Source of the DNA: a virus
Strand: one strand, 5' to 3'
Virus record (IMG/VR): IMGVR_UViG_3300028802_000018
Location: 1-55,638 of that record
Length of the DNA stretch: 55,638 bases
Both the position numbers and the translations under genes were made by a program. How positions within the stretch are numbered: the first letter of the stretch is position 1; the number at the start of each line of letters is the position of its first letter. This document shows positions 17,562-26,587 of the stretch, piece after piece. Below the pieces are notes generated by a model. It had not been told where the DNA came from, searched no databases, and was given only the letters and a program-made list of their open reading frames with translations.

Positions 17562-17745
17562 CAGTGCGCTCCCCACGCTTCCACATCTCAACTTTCCCAA
17601 GCGCTATTGCTCGCGAATTATTGAAATAGTCATTCCTAAATTTAGCGAGCCATTTGATCATATCAATCAACTCGTCGCGTGAGCACTCGGAAATCGGCTT
17701 TCCTAGCCAGAAAAAATCCGTCAATATGTTTTTCTCAAATGACAT
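17551..17745 (-). CDS. Small protein upstream of scaffold
   Basis: 64 residues from ATG 17745, which overlaps the stop region of the preceding gene. Sequence is mixed helical with aromatic patches (ILTDFFWLGKP, MIKWLAKFRNDYFNN). It overlaps the scaffold start by 11 bases, so the three genes are translationally coupled. No family recognised. Confidence 0.6.
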   Translation of the reverse strand: MSFEKNILTDFFWLGKPISECSRDELIDMIKWLAKFRNDYFNNSRAIALGKVEMWKRGERTDAT

Positions 17746-18058
17746 TGGAACGCTCAAGCGCCGCCCGAGCCTCCGCATGGGTTTCAGGCGAAGCTTCCAT
17801 CGCCGCCGCCACATGCTCCCTAATCGGCGGCAACGGCTCCCTCACCGCTCGCGGCATCTCGTTCCCAACCTCGACCACGCCATGCTGCCGAAGATGATCC
17901 CGATGCTGCGACCGGCTGGTGATCGGCTCACGCGTGATCACCGAGCGATACGGGGATATGTCGCTCATGATATATGGACCGGCGCGAGGCGGTAAAGGCG
18001 CGTCAAGGTTAAGCTCAACCAGTTCGTCGTTGCGGATAACGTAACGGTGGCGGCTCAT
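17735..18058 (-). CDS. Hypothetical head-operon protein
   Basis: 107 residues from ATG 18058, which overlaps the stop of the preceding membrane-protein gene (ATGA). An N-terminal strand pair (HRYVIRNDELVELNL) leads to a charged linker and a C-terminal helix (ETHAEARAALERSNV). HRDHLRQHGVVEVGNEMP is a notable His/Arg patch. Part of a run of short overlapping genes between portal and scaffold. Function unknown. Confidence 0.6.
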   Translation of the reverse strand: MSRHRYVIRNDELVELNLDAPLPPRAGPYIMSDISPYRSVITREPITSRSQHRDHLRQHGVVEVGNEMPRAVREPLPPIREHVAAAMEASPETHAEARAALERSNVI

Positions 18059-18246
18059 TTCTCTTCCAATTTCGGCGGAGGCGGAGCCACGCGAAGGTGC
18101 GCGTTCATCATGTCGTCCATCAGCCGCACATGTATGATGCCCCCCACAAGGATAGCAACCATGAAAATGGGTCCGCAGACCACCGCGAACCACCAAATAG
18201 GATCAACGACAGCCTGCGCTATAAAGATCAGAGGATCATCGCTCAT
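18055..18246 (-). CDS. Small single-pass membrane protein
   Basis: 63 residues. About residues 16-40 (PIWWFAVVCGPIFMVAILVGG) form a hydrophobic segment, followed by a charged, Pro-rich C-terminal tail (PPPPKLEEK). Start and stop both overlap neighbours by 4 bases. A membrane protein inside a head operon is unusual; it could be inserted late or take part in DNA entry. Function unknown. Confidence 0.65.
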   Translation of the reverse strand: MSDDPLIFIAQAVVDPIWWFAVVCGPIFMVAILVGGIIHVRLMDDMMNAHLRVAPPPPKLEEK

Positions 18247-18434
18247 CGTGACGCCTCTTCTATCAAGTCATCTAGTGGGGGCAGGCGTTCCGAAGGCAAC
18301 CCACAGAACTCCGCATTGGCGAGAATAACTCTTGCCGCATCCGACAAAGAACTTTCCCGCCGCCTAGAGTAAGAAACTGTGGCATTGGTCAAGATCGCCA
18401 TCACAGACACGTCAGATACACCTTCCCAAGCCAT
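18243..18434 (-). CDS. Small hypothetical protein
   Basis: 63 residues, mixed helical, with a basic patch (YSRRRESS) and an acidic end (LPPLDDLIEEASR). It starts directly after the stop of the following-upstream 269-residue protein gene and overlaps the membrane-protein gene by 4 bases. No recognised family. Confidence 0.55.
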   Translation of the reverse strand: MAWEGVSDVSVMAILTNATVSYSRRRESSLSDAARVILANAEFCGLPSERLPPLDDLIEEASR

Positions 18435-19244
18435 TTAATCCACCCCATCCGCGCCCTGCTGAGACATCTGAACCAGCTTCGCTTGATCCAACGCCTGCCG
18501 CCCCTCGATCTCACGAGAGCGCAACGCCAATTCAGCCCGTTGCAATTCCGCATCGGTCTGTGCCTTCTCCTGATCCGCCCGGAGCTTGGCCTGCGCCGCC
18601 ATCATTTTCATCGCATCCGACGCAGCATCCGCCTGGACCTTCATCTGCGTCTGCGCCATATCACTCTTGATCTGAGCGTGCCCGAGTTGGGTCTCCATGT
18701 GCGTCTCAGCCAGGGATTTTCCCTTGTGCTCCTGCTGCGGAGCCTGTGGGGGCATCTGCTGCATCTTCTCCAGCGCCGATTCCAGCGCATCCTCAAGCTG
18801 CCTTGATGCCGGGAACGCATGGAAGGCAAACTTGATCATCTCAGCCGCCAGCGGGGCCAGAGCCGGTGCAGCCATCATCTGCGGCACCATAACCTGCATG
18901 AACGGCACGATCGCTAGCAAGAACTCCGTCCGCGCTGCCTTCTCCGCTTCCTCATCCGCCGCAACCGTACTGTCGGCCTCAATGTCTATCTGGTACGACT
19001 TGCAGACATCATCCTTGAGCAGCGCACATGCAGCCGCGAATTTCTCCTGCCGCTGCTGGGCCTCCTGGTCATAAGCCTCTTTCATCTTCAGCCATTGCTG
19101 AAACTCCGGGTTGAGCATCATCTGAGGCTGTTGCGGCGGCATCATGCCAAACCCGCCCGGCATCATTGGCATCCCCGGCGGCGGGCCACCGGGCATCGGT
19201 GGAGCCGGTGCGCCGGGGAACGGCGTAACGTTTGAGCCGATCAT
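18435..19244 (-). CDS. Portal-associated Met/Pro/Gln-rich structural protein
   Basis: 269 residues. The first 50 residues are Pro/Met/Gly-rich (PPMPGGPPPGMPMMPGG). The body is a long helix with Gln and Ala (QQWLKMKEAYDQEAQQRQE). A hydrophobic helix pair follows (FLLAIVPFMQVMVPQMMAA), then a coiled coil (AELALRSREIEGRQALDQAK). The layout resembles the C-terminal regions of phage portal proteins and the separate proteins encoded after the portal gene in podoviruses. Likely a virion-associated protein. Start overlaps the small gene upstream by 4 bases. Confidence 0.65.
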   Translation of the reverse strand: MIGSNVTPFPGAPAPPMPGGPPPGMPMMPGGFGMMPPQQPQMMLNPEFQQWLKMKEAYDQEAQQRQEKFAAACALLKDDVCKSYQIDIEADSTVAADEEAEKAARTEFLLAIVPFMQVMVPQMMAAPALAPLAAEMIKFAFHAFPASRQLEDALESALEKMQQMPPQAPQQEHKGKSLAETHMETQLGHAQIKSDMAQTQMKVQADAASDAMKMMAAQAKLRADQEKAQTDAELQRAELALRSREIEGRQALDQAKLVQMSQQGADGVD

Positions 19245-19408
19245 TTCAGCGTCTCCAGAGCCACAATCACCCGCCGCAAGAACGCCGCATAGCTATTGAT
19301 CTCAACCACCGTCATCGGCTTCGTTAACCGCGCGGCAATCACCCCGTTCGCTTTGGCGATACAATGCGCCAACTCGCTCATCGCAGCGGCTTCCTCGTCG
19401 GCTATCAT
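19241..19408 (-). CDS. 55-residue helical protein, short coupled ORF
   Basis: A short frame runs from ATG 19408 to TGA 19241, overlapping the stop of the ADP-ribosyltransferase-like gene upstream (ATGA) and the start of the Met/Pro-rich gene downstream (ATGA). The protein is Ala-rich and helical (SELAHCIAKANGVIAARL, then INSYAAFLRRVIVALETL). The double overlap fits the packed style of this operon and supports a real gene. Confidence 0.65.
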   Translation of the reverse strand: MIADEEAAAMSELAHCIAKANGVIAARLTKPMTVVEINSYAAFLRRVIVALETLK

Positions 19409-20622
19409 GGCGTCATACCTTCATCTGAACCCATCGTAGCGGCCCCCGACGTAATCAGCCCCGCCAACCCGTATTTGCGAATGATGTCGATCAGCTTGTC
19501 GTCGAACATGACGTAGTTGCTGGTGCCCGGTGCCGCCGTTTCCGCAATGCGAGGCAAATCGACACCCGACTTGATCAACCGCAAAGCATCGTCGGCCGTC
19601 CCCGATCCTATATTCATCAACCGAATTAACGCAGTCGCGCGGTCTCCCCTCGCATCCTGTAGCGCATTAGCGGCAATATGCGATGGATTGCTCATATCAA
19701 GCGGCGCGTCGTTGATTGACCTTATCGGCGCAATGTTCCGACTCCCCTGGTCGAGGTAGCGGATGCCGGGAATGCCGGCTTCACGGAGGCGTGCGGACAC
19801 AGCCGCATCGGTCATTTCTAACGGATCGCCGCCCCTATTGAACAAATCAGCAGCAGTGTAACGATTTCGCCCGGCCCGCTGAATAAAATCACCCAAATGC
19901 ATACCACTATCGCCGATATAAGAAGCTGCTCCCCCAGCATTCTCCAACCCTTTGGACACACTCTCGCTTTGCAATGCCAACGGCTTGTCCCAATCGAGCA
20001 GGCGCGCCGGGTCCGCGTTGATGTCTACTTCGTACATGCGGCCGGGGTCTTGAACAATCTTCACCTTTGCCGGGTCCATTTGCCTTACTAGACGCTCTGT
20101 CTCATCCAGATAATTCTGATCAGCCATACGTCCGGGGCGAAGCGCATGTTTGATGTAGTCAAGAACGCTTCCAACGCTTCCCCTTTGATCCAACAAATTA
20201 GCGGCATTTTGCTCAGCGCCGCTCAACTCCCTGCCGTCATAGGTCCATTTGGTAGCACTTGGAGCCAACGCATCCCGATACCCTCGCGCCACCCCCTCAT
20301 TCTCAGCAAAGTACAACCCATGCCCGTAAGCCTGCGCCCCCTCGCCCGTGCCGATCTTCGACATATCGAACTTGTCGAAATCGTGCGGGCTGCCGTGGAA
20401 CGCCCTGATAGCACCCCTACCAACATTGCGGATCGCCCCGCCCCCGAACCCCTGCCCAATGTCCATCGGGCTTTGCTCATACCACGGCTTCATACCCATT
20501 GCGTTAGACAACCCACCCTCTGGCCCTGTCAGCCACGCCAGAACCTTCGCAAGCCCACTAGCCGGATCAGTCGTTGTTACCTGATCGTCCTGCGTCAGCA
20601 AACCTGCCAGCGTGTCAGGCAT
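19405..20622 (-). CDS. ADP-ribosyltransferase-like protein (polyvalent-protein ART type)
   Basis: 405 residues. The ART-like region starts at about 75 with FHGSPHDFDKFD and continues with YGHGLYFAENEGVARGYRD (99-117), the pattern of the ART domain found in phage polyvalent proteins. YEVDINADPARLLDWDKPL, GIPGIRYLDQGSRN and NYVMFDDKLIDIIRKYG complete it. The His of FHGSP and the GHGLYF strand are the likely NAD-binding elements. Located directly after portal genes, it may be packaged and injected to modify host proteins early in infection; that is inference. The N-terminal 70 residues are unassigned. Confidence 0.7.
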   Translation of the reverse strand: MPDTLAGLLTQDDQVTTTDPASGLAKVLAWLTGPEGGLSNAMGMKPWYEQSPMDIGQGFGGGAIRNVGRGAIRAFHGSPHDFDKFDMSKIGTGEGAQAYGHGLYFAENEGVARGYRDALAPSATKWTYDGRELSGAEQNAANLLDQRGSVGSVLDYIKHALRPGRMADQNYLDETERLVRQMDPAKVKIVQDPGRMYEVDINADPARLLDWDKPLALQSESVSKGLENAGGAASYIGDSGMHLGDFIQRAGRNRYTAADLFNRGGDPLEMTDAAVSARLREAGIPGIRYLDQGSRNIAPIRSINDAPLDMSNPSHIAANALQDARGDRATALIRLMNIGSGTADDALRLIKSGVDLPRIAETAAPGTSNYVMFDDKLIDIIRKYGLAGLITSGAATMGSDEGMTP

Positions 20623-20824
20623 CGATCATCTCTTGCGTCATGTCATAATAAATCTTCCACTCAACAGGACCAATAGCTCCGCGCTTACTATCTCCATCGA
20701 ATGCCGCACTCAGCTTCTCATCGTGACCATCAAGCAAATACCACCCAGTTGACGGGTAGTATTTGGCAATAGGTATGCGCTCGTTTGTTCTGTCGTTGAC
20801 CAGCCACATCACATTATTCGACAT
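20615..20824 (-). CDS. Small hypothetical protein after the portal gene
   Basis: 69 residues from ATG 20824, which overlaps the portal stop (TGATG), with GAGGATT upstream; a GTG one codon earlier is possible. The sequence (VNDRTNERIPIAKYYPSTGW, then GPVEWKIYYDMTQEM) suggests a small beta-rich domain. It overlaps the ART-like gene by 8 bases. Function unknown. Confidence 0.6.
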   Translation of the reverse strand: MSNNVMWLVNDRTNERIPIAKYYPSTGWYLLDGHDEKLSAAFDGDSKRGAIGPVEWKIYYDMTQEMIDA

Positions 20825-22509
20825 CACGCAATCCTCGGCACAGGCGGGACCGGGGGCGGTATCGACGGGACGCCCCCGGCCCCTCCTGGCGCAGCCTGGA
20901 CAGGCTGGGGACCAAGACCCGGCTGCATCGGCGGACCACCGTTGTGCCCCATTAGAGGCATCCCTGGCGGTCCTTGTGGTGGTGGTGGTAGCCCAGGAGG
21001 CCCAGGCGGCTGCATCTGCGGCGGCGGCGCAGGCACCATCATCGGCGGCATGGGCGGCATCTGTGGCATCGGCTCCGGTAACCCCGACATTCTCGCCAGT
21101 GTCTCAGGCGAGAAATGCCGCGCAATCACCGCCCCCCGCAACCGCATCAAGTCCCTAGCGAACTTCGCTACCTTCTTCTGTTGCCGCGTAATCCTACGGG
21201 TGGCGAACTGCGACTTCAGCTTCTGCGCCCCAAGCGTCTCGTTCGGATCAGTCTCCCCCCGGAGAATATCAGCCATCCCCGTAATCTCGTACAGCGTCCG
21301 CTTCACCCGCTCCCGTGCGTCGTAAAGCTGGATCAACACCTTGGCGATCTGCTCCATCGGCAACCACATGATCGCCTTCTCAAGCCCGCCCTTATCAGCG
21401 TAAATCGCCGCCTGATCAATCGGGATCAGCACGTTCTCCTTGCCGCTGTCATCGACAAGCTGCTGGATGTCCGCCTTGAAGCTAGCATCATACAAACCCT
21501 TAACCCCGAGTGCCGACGTTAGCTTATCAATGCGCCCCGTCAGAACGTCAAGCTCAATCGCCTGATCCTGATACTCTGAATAATCCGCAACAGGCACCAT
21601 TGTTTCGTTCGTGGTCGTCGCGGTCAGCGGTTGAGGAGATGGAAAGAACCCCGGTACACCCAAAGGATCGGGCTTCTGATCGCAAGGCCCATCGGTATAC
21701 GACGGTGCGACCCAAATCACTCGCTTCTTGTCTTTATCCCATATCTCCCAGATTTGCGCTTTTTTAAAAGCATCCGCCTGCGGCCCCTTCTCCCCGTCGT
21801 CATCCAACCCCTTCGGCGTATAGTCGAGTACGATCGCATTACCTACCTTCTTGCCAAACCGTTTCACCAACTCCGCACGGGTCTGGTACGAGCGAAATGC
21901 CACCCACCACACATCATATCGTGATCTGGCAGGGCTAGTCCTGTAATCCTCCCAGAACACATATCGCACTGGTGCCCGTTCATCCTCGACCGGGCAGAAC
22001 GTCGGCATCTTACCGTCTTCATCCGGCACCCCTTCAGGGTCGTCCTCCGGCTCTCCGTATTCCGCTTCGTAATAGACCCGCGCCACCCCCCGACCAGGGA
22101 GCAGCACATCCTCGACAGCGCACTGCATGACCTGATCAAACTCATCGAGGTCATCCTCATAGGACAACGCCCGCTCTAGTATCTCCGCACCCATCAATGC
22201 CACCGGATCGGCGCTCTTGTGCCGGCGTTGCACATCGGGCTTCGGAGTGCGGCCATAGAGGATAGGCTTCAGCGTCTCGACGTTCGACCACAGGATATTG
22301 AACTTCACCGAATTTCGCGTCGCCGTCATGTTGTCCCGACGCTCGTCCCGGTACCGCTTGACGATCAGCCGGCCAGTCTTAATCCATTTACGGTCCTCGC
22401 GCTCGGCCAGCTTAAGCTGCTGCAACCAGAAGCGCGCGACATCGCCAGGATCATCCCCTGCATCCTCGCGGGTCTCCAGAGGGTCGGTGTAATTACCGTA
22501 ATCGGCCAT
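20824..22509 (-). CDS. Portal protein
   Basis: 561 residues. The N-terminal pattern (FWLQQLKLAEREDRKWIKT, KFNILWSNVETLKPILYGRT) and the middle (VWWVAFRSYQTRAELVKRFG, MLRGET-like DILRGETDPNETLGAQKLKS) match portal proteins of podoviruses, the dodecameric ring through which DNA is packaged and ejected. About residues 475-561 form a Pro/Gly/Met-rich flexible tail, an unusually long extension. Gene order terminase, small gene, portal agrees. GGTGGTGTTGTA precedes the start. Confidence 0.9.
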   Translation of the reverse strand: MADYGNYTDPLETREDAGDDPGDVARFWLQQLKLAEREDRKWIKTGRLIVKRYRDERRDNMTATRNSVKFNILWSNVETLKPILYGRTPKPDVQRRHKSADPVALMGAEILERALSYEDDLDEFDQVMQCAVEDVLLPGRGVARVYYEAEYGEPEDDPEGVPDEDGKMPTFCPVEDERAPVRYVFWEDYRTSPARSRYDVWWVAFRSYQTRAELVKRFGKKVGNAIVLDYTPKGLDDDGEKGPQADAFKKAQIWEIWDKDKKRVIWVAPSYTDGPCDQKPDPLGVPGFFPSPQPLTATTTNETMVPVADYSEYQDQAIELDVLTGRIDKLTSALGVKGLYDASFKADIQQLVDDSGKENVLIPIDQAAIYADKGGLEKAIMWLPMEQIAKVLIQLYDARERVKRTLYEITGMADILRGETDPNETLGAQKLKSQFATRRITRQQKKVAKFARDLMRLRGAVIARHFSPETLARMSGLPEPMPQMPPMPPMMVPAPPPQMQPPGPPGLPPPPQGPPGMPLMGHNGGPPMQPGLGPQPVQAAPGGAGGVPSIPPPVPPVPRIA

Positions 22510-22530
22510 TACAACACCACCGTAATCAGA

Positions 22531-22671
22531 TCAGCCATCGGTCACCCAAAAGTCTAAACCCAATCCGGGCTGCGTAGGCCAGAACAAATATGCCCCGAGC
22601 GCGAACACAAGCAAGGTAGCAAAACATGCCCATGATATGTGTGTGCGAGAGATCGGCCCATATCCCATCAT
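22531..22671 (-). CDS. 46-residue single-pass membrane protein between terminase and portal
   Basis: Two adjacent ATG codons (22671 and 22668) overlap the terminase stop. The protein has one clear membrane segment (WACFATLLVFALGAYLFW) followed by about 15 residues ending in LDFWVTDG. The ribosome-binding match is GAGGG in the terminase 3' end. Short but well formed and coupled. Function unknown. Confidence 0.55.
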   Translation of the reverse strand: MMGYGPISRTHISWACFATLLVFALGAYLFWPTQPGLGLDFWVTDG

Positions 22672-24155
22672 ACCCTCTGCGTCCGCCCATTCCCCGAATT
22701 ACGCTTAATCGCCCAATTATCCAGTTCCGAATAGGTCATATCGGTAAGACCACGGACAGGCAATTGCGGCTTCATCTCATCGCCCCCGACCAGCATCGCC
22801 AGCATCCGCCCGATCAGGCTCAGAGCGTCAACCTGATCGTCATTCTTACCCGCCGGGAAGCGCAATAACTCTGACACCAAATCAGCCGTCCACGATGCAT
22901 TGCGTGGGAAATAAACCTTACCCATCGACATGCGAGCCTGAAACGACCGCGCCCGCGTCGGTTTATCGGTTGCCGATATGAACGGCCGACGATACCCGTA
23001 AACCTTACGCTCCAGTTGCCTTTTGAGGATAAACGGCCCGAGACTTTTCAATATCTGCCCCTGTTCCTCGGCCCATTGTATGGTCTTCCAACGGGCCATC
23101 ATGTCTAGGAAAGCCTCGATCCAATCTTCCGAATCCGTCTGTTCTCGCCACCAATCGAGAATAAAGATATTGTCGTCGGGATCAACCCCAACAACGCCAT
23201 GCACCGTGTAGTCCCCACCCTCAGCCGTTACCGCGTAATCACTCGCCCCATAAGTCCGTAACGTGCGAATATCAGGCACATCATCGTACCAGCGAAGCCA
23301 CTCTTGGCGAAAATAATATCCCGTGTCGGGGACCGGCTCCTGTTGATACAGCGCCGACCAGTTACGCACGTCGCGCTTGGCCTCGGCGAACATCGCAGGC
23401 GTAAACCATTCAGGCCATAGCGGCTCGCCAGGAAAGCGACCAAGCGGATCATCAATGCCCGCCTCAGCCGGGAGAGACAAGATATCCCATTGCTCCCCAC
23501 CCGTCGCCTGCTCTGCCAGCAACCGACCCGCAAGGTCATCCTCATGCCATCGTGTCAGAATCAGCACTATACGCCCCCCAGGCTTGAGCCTGGGCCAGAA
23601 GTCCGCCTTGTACCAATCCCATACCCGTTGTCTGATAGCAGCGCTATCAGCCTCCGCACGGCCCTTTACAGGGTCATCGATGATGCCAAGGTCCGCGCGG
23701 CGTCCCGTAACAGAGGCGTCAACGCCGACAGCATAGTACTCCCCACCCCTGGCTGTCTCCCACCGGCCGGCTGCGGCGTTGTCCCCCGATAACCCGAAAC
23801 CAAACACCCGCCTGAACTCGCTCGACCCGACTAGATTGCGGACGCGCCGACCAAACCGCTCGGCAAGCTCCCCCGCATGGCTCGCCCCGATGATGCTCTT
23901 CTTGGGATTACGCCCCAGGAACCATGGCGGGAACAGGATTGAGGCATAGGTGCTCTTGGCCGAGCCGGGAGGCATCATGATCATCAGCCGCGTGATATCA
24001 CCGCGCTCAACCGCCTCCAACCTCGACAGCAACAGTCGATGATGCCGCGCCGGGATAGTATCCGGCGACAACACGTCAATGCAGCTTGCTAGGCTTCTCC
24101 GAGCCTGCATCCGCAACAGCAATTCCGTTGCTGCCTCGACGGGCGATGGTGGCAA
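22668..24155 (-). CDS. Terminase large subunit
   Basis: 495 residues. ATPase part: Walker A MPPGSAKST (61-69), Walker B DLGIIDDP (155-162) and coupling region LILTRWHEDD (198-207). Nuclease part: SDYAV (Asp 306), HGVVGVD strand and KNDDQVDALS near 445-454, giving the acidic residues that bind metal. This is the motor that cuts and packages DNA with the portal. It overlaps the small-subunit gene by 80 bases, so the exact start is less certain; MQARRSL (codon 16) is a later alternative. Confidence 0.93.
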   Translation of the reverse strand: MPPSPVEAATELLLRMQARRSLASCIDVLSPDTIPARHHRLLLSRLEAVERGDITRLMIMMPPGSAKSTYASILFPPWFLGRNPKKSIIGASHAGELAERFGRRVRNLVGSSEFRRVFGFGLSGDNAAAGRWETARGGEYYAVGVDASVTGRRADLGIIDDPVKGRAEADSAAIRQRVWDWYKADFWPRLKPGGRIVLILTRWHEDDLAGRLLAEQATGGEQWDILSLPAEAGIDDPLGRFPGEPLWPEWFTPAMFAEAKRDVRNWSALYQQEPVPDTGYYFRQEWLRWYDDVPDIRTLRTYGASDYAVTAEGGDYTVHGVVGVDPDDNIFILDWWREQTDSEDWIEAFLDMMARWKTIQWAEEQGQILKSLGPFILKRQLERKVYGYRRPFISATDKPTRARSFQARMSMGKVYFPRNASWTADLVSELLRFPAGKNDDQVDALSLIGRMLAMLVGGDEMKPQLPVRGLTDMTYSELDNWAIKRNSGNGRTQRV

Positions 24156-24603
24156 GCTCTTCCTCCGTCATCTCCGTGGCGAACTCGCCAGGGCGGCCAC
24201 TCTCCCGGCGCTCAATAAACATGCCAATCTCCTTGCCAAGAAGTTCTAGGGCGCGATTGGCAACGCTGCCCTCATAACGATACTCGCCGACAGGATTGCC
24301 ATCACTATCGAATACAGGCTGAGATTGCAACGCTCTCTCGGCATTCTCGCGCAGCTTGGTCATGACCCACGCCTTATCCACGGCGGCTTTTTCGATAGCG
24401 CGCTCTGTAGCCTTGGCGCTAGCATGCTCTCTTGCGGCAAGAATTTCCCCCACCCGTTGAGCTATGCTGGCGTTGTGTTGAAGTCGCCACGCCGAGCTTC
24501 GGTCAGGGCTATATCCGGCAAGACGATGCGCCTCAATAGCTGTCGTACCCTTCGCAAGCTCCTGAGCGAAGCGCTCATGACGGGGATTTCCGAGGACGGG
24601 CAT
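24076..24603 (-). CDS. Terminase small subunit
   Basis: 175 residues from ATG 24603, which overlaps the preceding stop (TGATG). The N-terminal part (PRHERFAQELAKGTTAIEAHRLAGYSPDRSS, read as two pieces) is the helix-turn-helix of the Terminase_2 family, which recognises packaging sites. A central helical region (VMTKLRENAERALQSQ) probably drives ring assembly. The C-terminus contacts the large subunit. It is coupled to the zinc-ribbon gene upstream and overlaps the large subunit gene. Confidence 0.88.
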   Translation of the reverse strand: MPVLGNPRHERFAQELAKGTTAIEAHRLAGYSPDRSSAWRLQHNASIAQRVGEILAAREHASAKATERAIEKAAVDKAWVMTKLRENAERALQSQPVFDSDGNPVGEYRYEGSVANRALELLGKEIGMFIERRESGRPGEFATEMTEEELATIARRGSNGIAVADAGSEKPSKLH

Positions 24604-24797
24604 CAGTGTCCGCGCCCCCATACACTGGCTCGAACGCTAGCAGCAGCGTGAGCCGGCACGTCATACACCCCGAACGGCGTTATCTCACCGTGCTTGCCAC
24701 AAGCTGGGCAGATCACACCGCCACACTCGTCGCATGGGAGTGGAAGTTGATCAACCTGAAGATGGGTGTAACAGGCAAGGCAGATGCTGTCCGTCAT
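24603..24797 (-). CDS. Small zinc-ribbon protein
   Basis: 64 residues from ATG 24797, overlapping the beta-helix gene stop, with GGGAGGGAG directly upstream. Three Cys pairs (CLAC, CDEC, CPAC) and nearby His indicate zinc binding in the style of a zinc ribbon. The C-terminal part (FGVYDVPAHAAASVRASVW) is plain. The gene opens directly into the terminase genes. DNA-binding or regulatory role possible, not shown. Confidence 0.65.
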   Translation of the reverse strand: MTDSICLACYTHLQVDQLPLPCDECGGVICPACGKHGEITPFGVYDVPAHAAASVRASVWGRGH

Positions 24798-26587
24798 CTC
24801 CCTCCCCCGCACTGATAGTAAATCTGGCTGCTGTGCATCGTAGCGCTGCCGGTTATCGTCCATGCTGGCGGCGTTCCTGCTGGCGTGGCATATAACGTAA
24901 ACGGATTGGTTGGCGTGAACACACATGAATTAGCTTCTGTCTGGAACGGCATGGTAAGGAGACATGTCGTTGTCGGATTGGTGCTGCCCACAGAAATAAC
25001 GCCAGCTATTGGCCCACCAGACAGTGAAGCCCCTGAGCCGCATGAGCTTACGACAGGCAGAGGCGGTTTGTGGAGCACATTCCCTACATATGAAATCTCA
25101 CCAGCCCCGCTCGTGACAATATCCACAGTCCCCGTCATATCCGCAGAGATATTACCAATAAATTGTTGCTCACCAGTTCCTAGGGCTACAGTCGCGAGAT
25201 CATACAAATATGCAACGCGATTACCAGATAGAACGAACCCATCCATACCAGATGCGATGCGCAAGCCGTGATGCTTCGTACTAGCCGGCACGCCACTGAA
25301 TAGATTATTACGAAGCTCAACGTGTGTTCCTGAAACTGACGCTGTAGCATTTACGAGATAGAAATCTGTGCCATCATTATTACTTCCGAAAGCAACACTG
25401 CTATTACTAATGTATACGGATGCACCTGCCGTCTCGATAAGCGAACCTGCCGCAGTGTTGTAAAGGGAATCACGCAACCTGAGCGCCCCAAGCGTCCCCA
25501 GCTTGAACGCCGTAGCCTTGCCCCCTGTGCCGCTGCCAGTGAAGGCATCCGCTTTACCCGCCGTGCAGGAGTTGCACCGCATTGTGAAATTGTTAAGCGT
25601 GCCGCCGGCCGTCGTATCGATGTGCGTTACCACACCATCAATCGCCATATCGATATTACCGAAATCTATCCTTGCCGTATTATCAAGCTTGAATCCCCAT
25701 CCCCACGCAAAGGCTGTTCCGTTGATGATCGATATAACCGCTCCAGGTCCGGTGATCGGAGCAATGATATGAAACATACTATTGAGTCCGCTCGCCAAAT
25801 CGACAGCGGTTTTAACAGCAAATGTCGAGCCGGCAGCATCAAGCCAAGCGCCATGCCCGAAACCGACATTAGAAAATAGCATATACGAACCAACAGATGC
25901 TACAGTAAACAAATCATGTACCGCATACAGAACAGAGTTGTTTATGAAAAAAAGCCCAATGCCACCAGACGAAGCGCTCTGCTTGTACCCGTCGTATGCG
26001 TTAATAATGCGAATGTTATCCCAGTACATGTTGAAAACACCAACTGGGGTATCGGTAAACAACGGTGGGTATACCGTAACGCCATCAATCTGATTAGGCC
26101 AATAAAAATTAATACCCTTCAGTGTTATCCCTCCATCGCCTAAAATAAATGGTATAGTTGATGTACTTGTTAGTAAGAAGGTCGTCCCTTTTAGCGCTCC
26201 CCCTCCGGGGGCAACTCCGGCCCCCTCCATTGAGCAACTATTCATGTTAAGGCTAGCTACGCCGGTCAATAGAATTGACCCAGGCGGGAGGATCAGCCTT
26301 CCCTTAACCGCAGCGCACGCCGTGAGCGCTGCCTGCATCGCAGCATCGTCGGATGTCGTCCCGTTCGCGACAACGCCATATGCCGACGCATAAATCTGCG
26401 CCCCGGAGCCTTCGGCGGGGGTGGGAACCATAGCCGCAGCGATCGCTGCATTGAGTTGCGACGTGGGGATCGGGCACCCGCCCGTGAACGGATAGGTATT
26501 GACCTGCGGGCAATGCGCCTGCGCCGCAGCTAGGCTCGGAGAAAAGGCCACGCCAAGCCAGACAGCCGCAGCGGCGATAAATTTCAT
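24794..26587 (-). CDS. Secreted pectate-lyase-like beta-helix protein (fibre or depolymerase)
   Basis: 597 residues from ATG 26587, chosen for GGGAG/GGGG upstream and because it begins a standard Sec signal (MKFIAAAAVWLGVAF, cleavage near AAAQ-AHC). Then a short segment with Cys residues, followed by YGVVANGTTSDDAAMQAAL (residues about 70-90), the pectate-lyase-type start of phage tailspikes, and a long right-handed beta-helix with Asn/Gly turns. The C-terminus is YYQCGGG. It is the first gene of the head operon, far from the other spikes. Likely glycan binding or cleaving; export predicted. Confidence 0.72.
   Translation of the reverse strand: MKFIAAAAVWLGVAFSPSLAAAQAHCPQVNTYPFTGGCPIPTSQLNAAIAAAMVPTPAEGSGAQIYASAYGVVANGTTSDDAAMQAALTACAAVKGRLILPPGSILLTGVASLNMNSCSMEGAGVAPGGGALKGTTFLLTSTSTIPFILGDGGITLKGINFYWPNQIDGVTVYPPLFTDTPVGVFNMYWDNIRIINAYDGYKQSASSGGIGLFFINNSVLYAVHDLFTVASVGSYMLFSNVGFGHGAWLDAAGSTFAVKTAVDLASGLNSMFHIIAPITGPGAVISIINGTAFAWGWGFKLDNTARIDFGNIDMAIDGVVTHIDTTAGGTLNNFTMRCNSCTAGKADAFTGSGTGGKATAFKLGTLGALRLRDSLYNTAAGSLIETAGASVYISNSSVAFGSNNDGTDFYLVNATASVSGTHVELRNNLFSGVPASTKHHGLRIASGMDGFVLSGNRVAYLYDLATVALGTGEQQFIGNISADMTGTVDIVTSGAGEISYVGNVLHKPPLPVVSSCGSGASLSGGPIAGVISVGSTNPTTTCLLTMPFQTEANSCVFTPTNPFTLYATPAGTPPAWTITGSATMHSSQIYYQCGGGR

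Noticed and set aside
17091-17624. 177-codon plus-strand frame over the scaffold gene
   Set aside because: Antisense of an Ala/Glu-rich helical protein; no start signal and Arg/Leu-rich content.
22510-22537. Nine-codon frame directly before the portal start
   Set aside because: Too short, and its ATG has no good ribosome-binding site; more likely only part of the portal leader.
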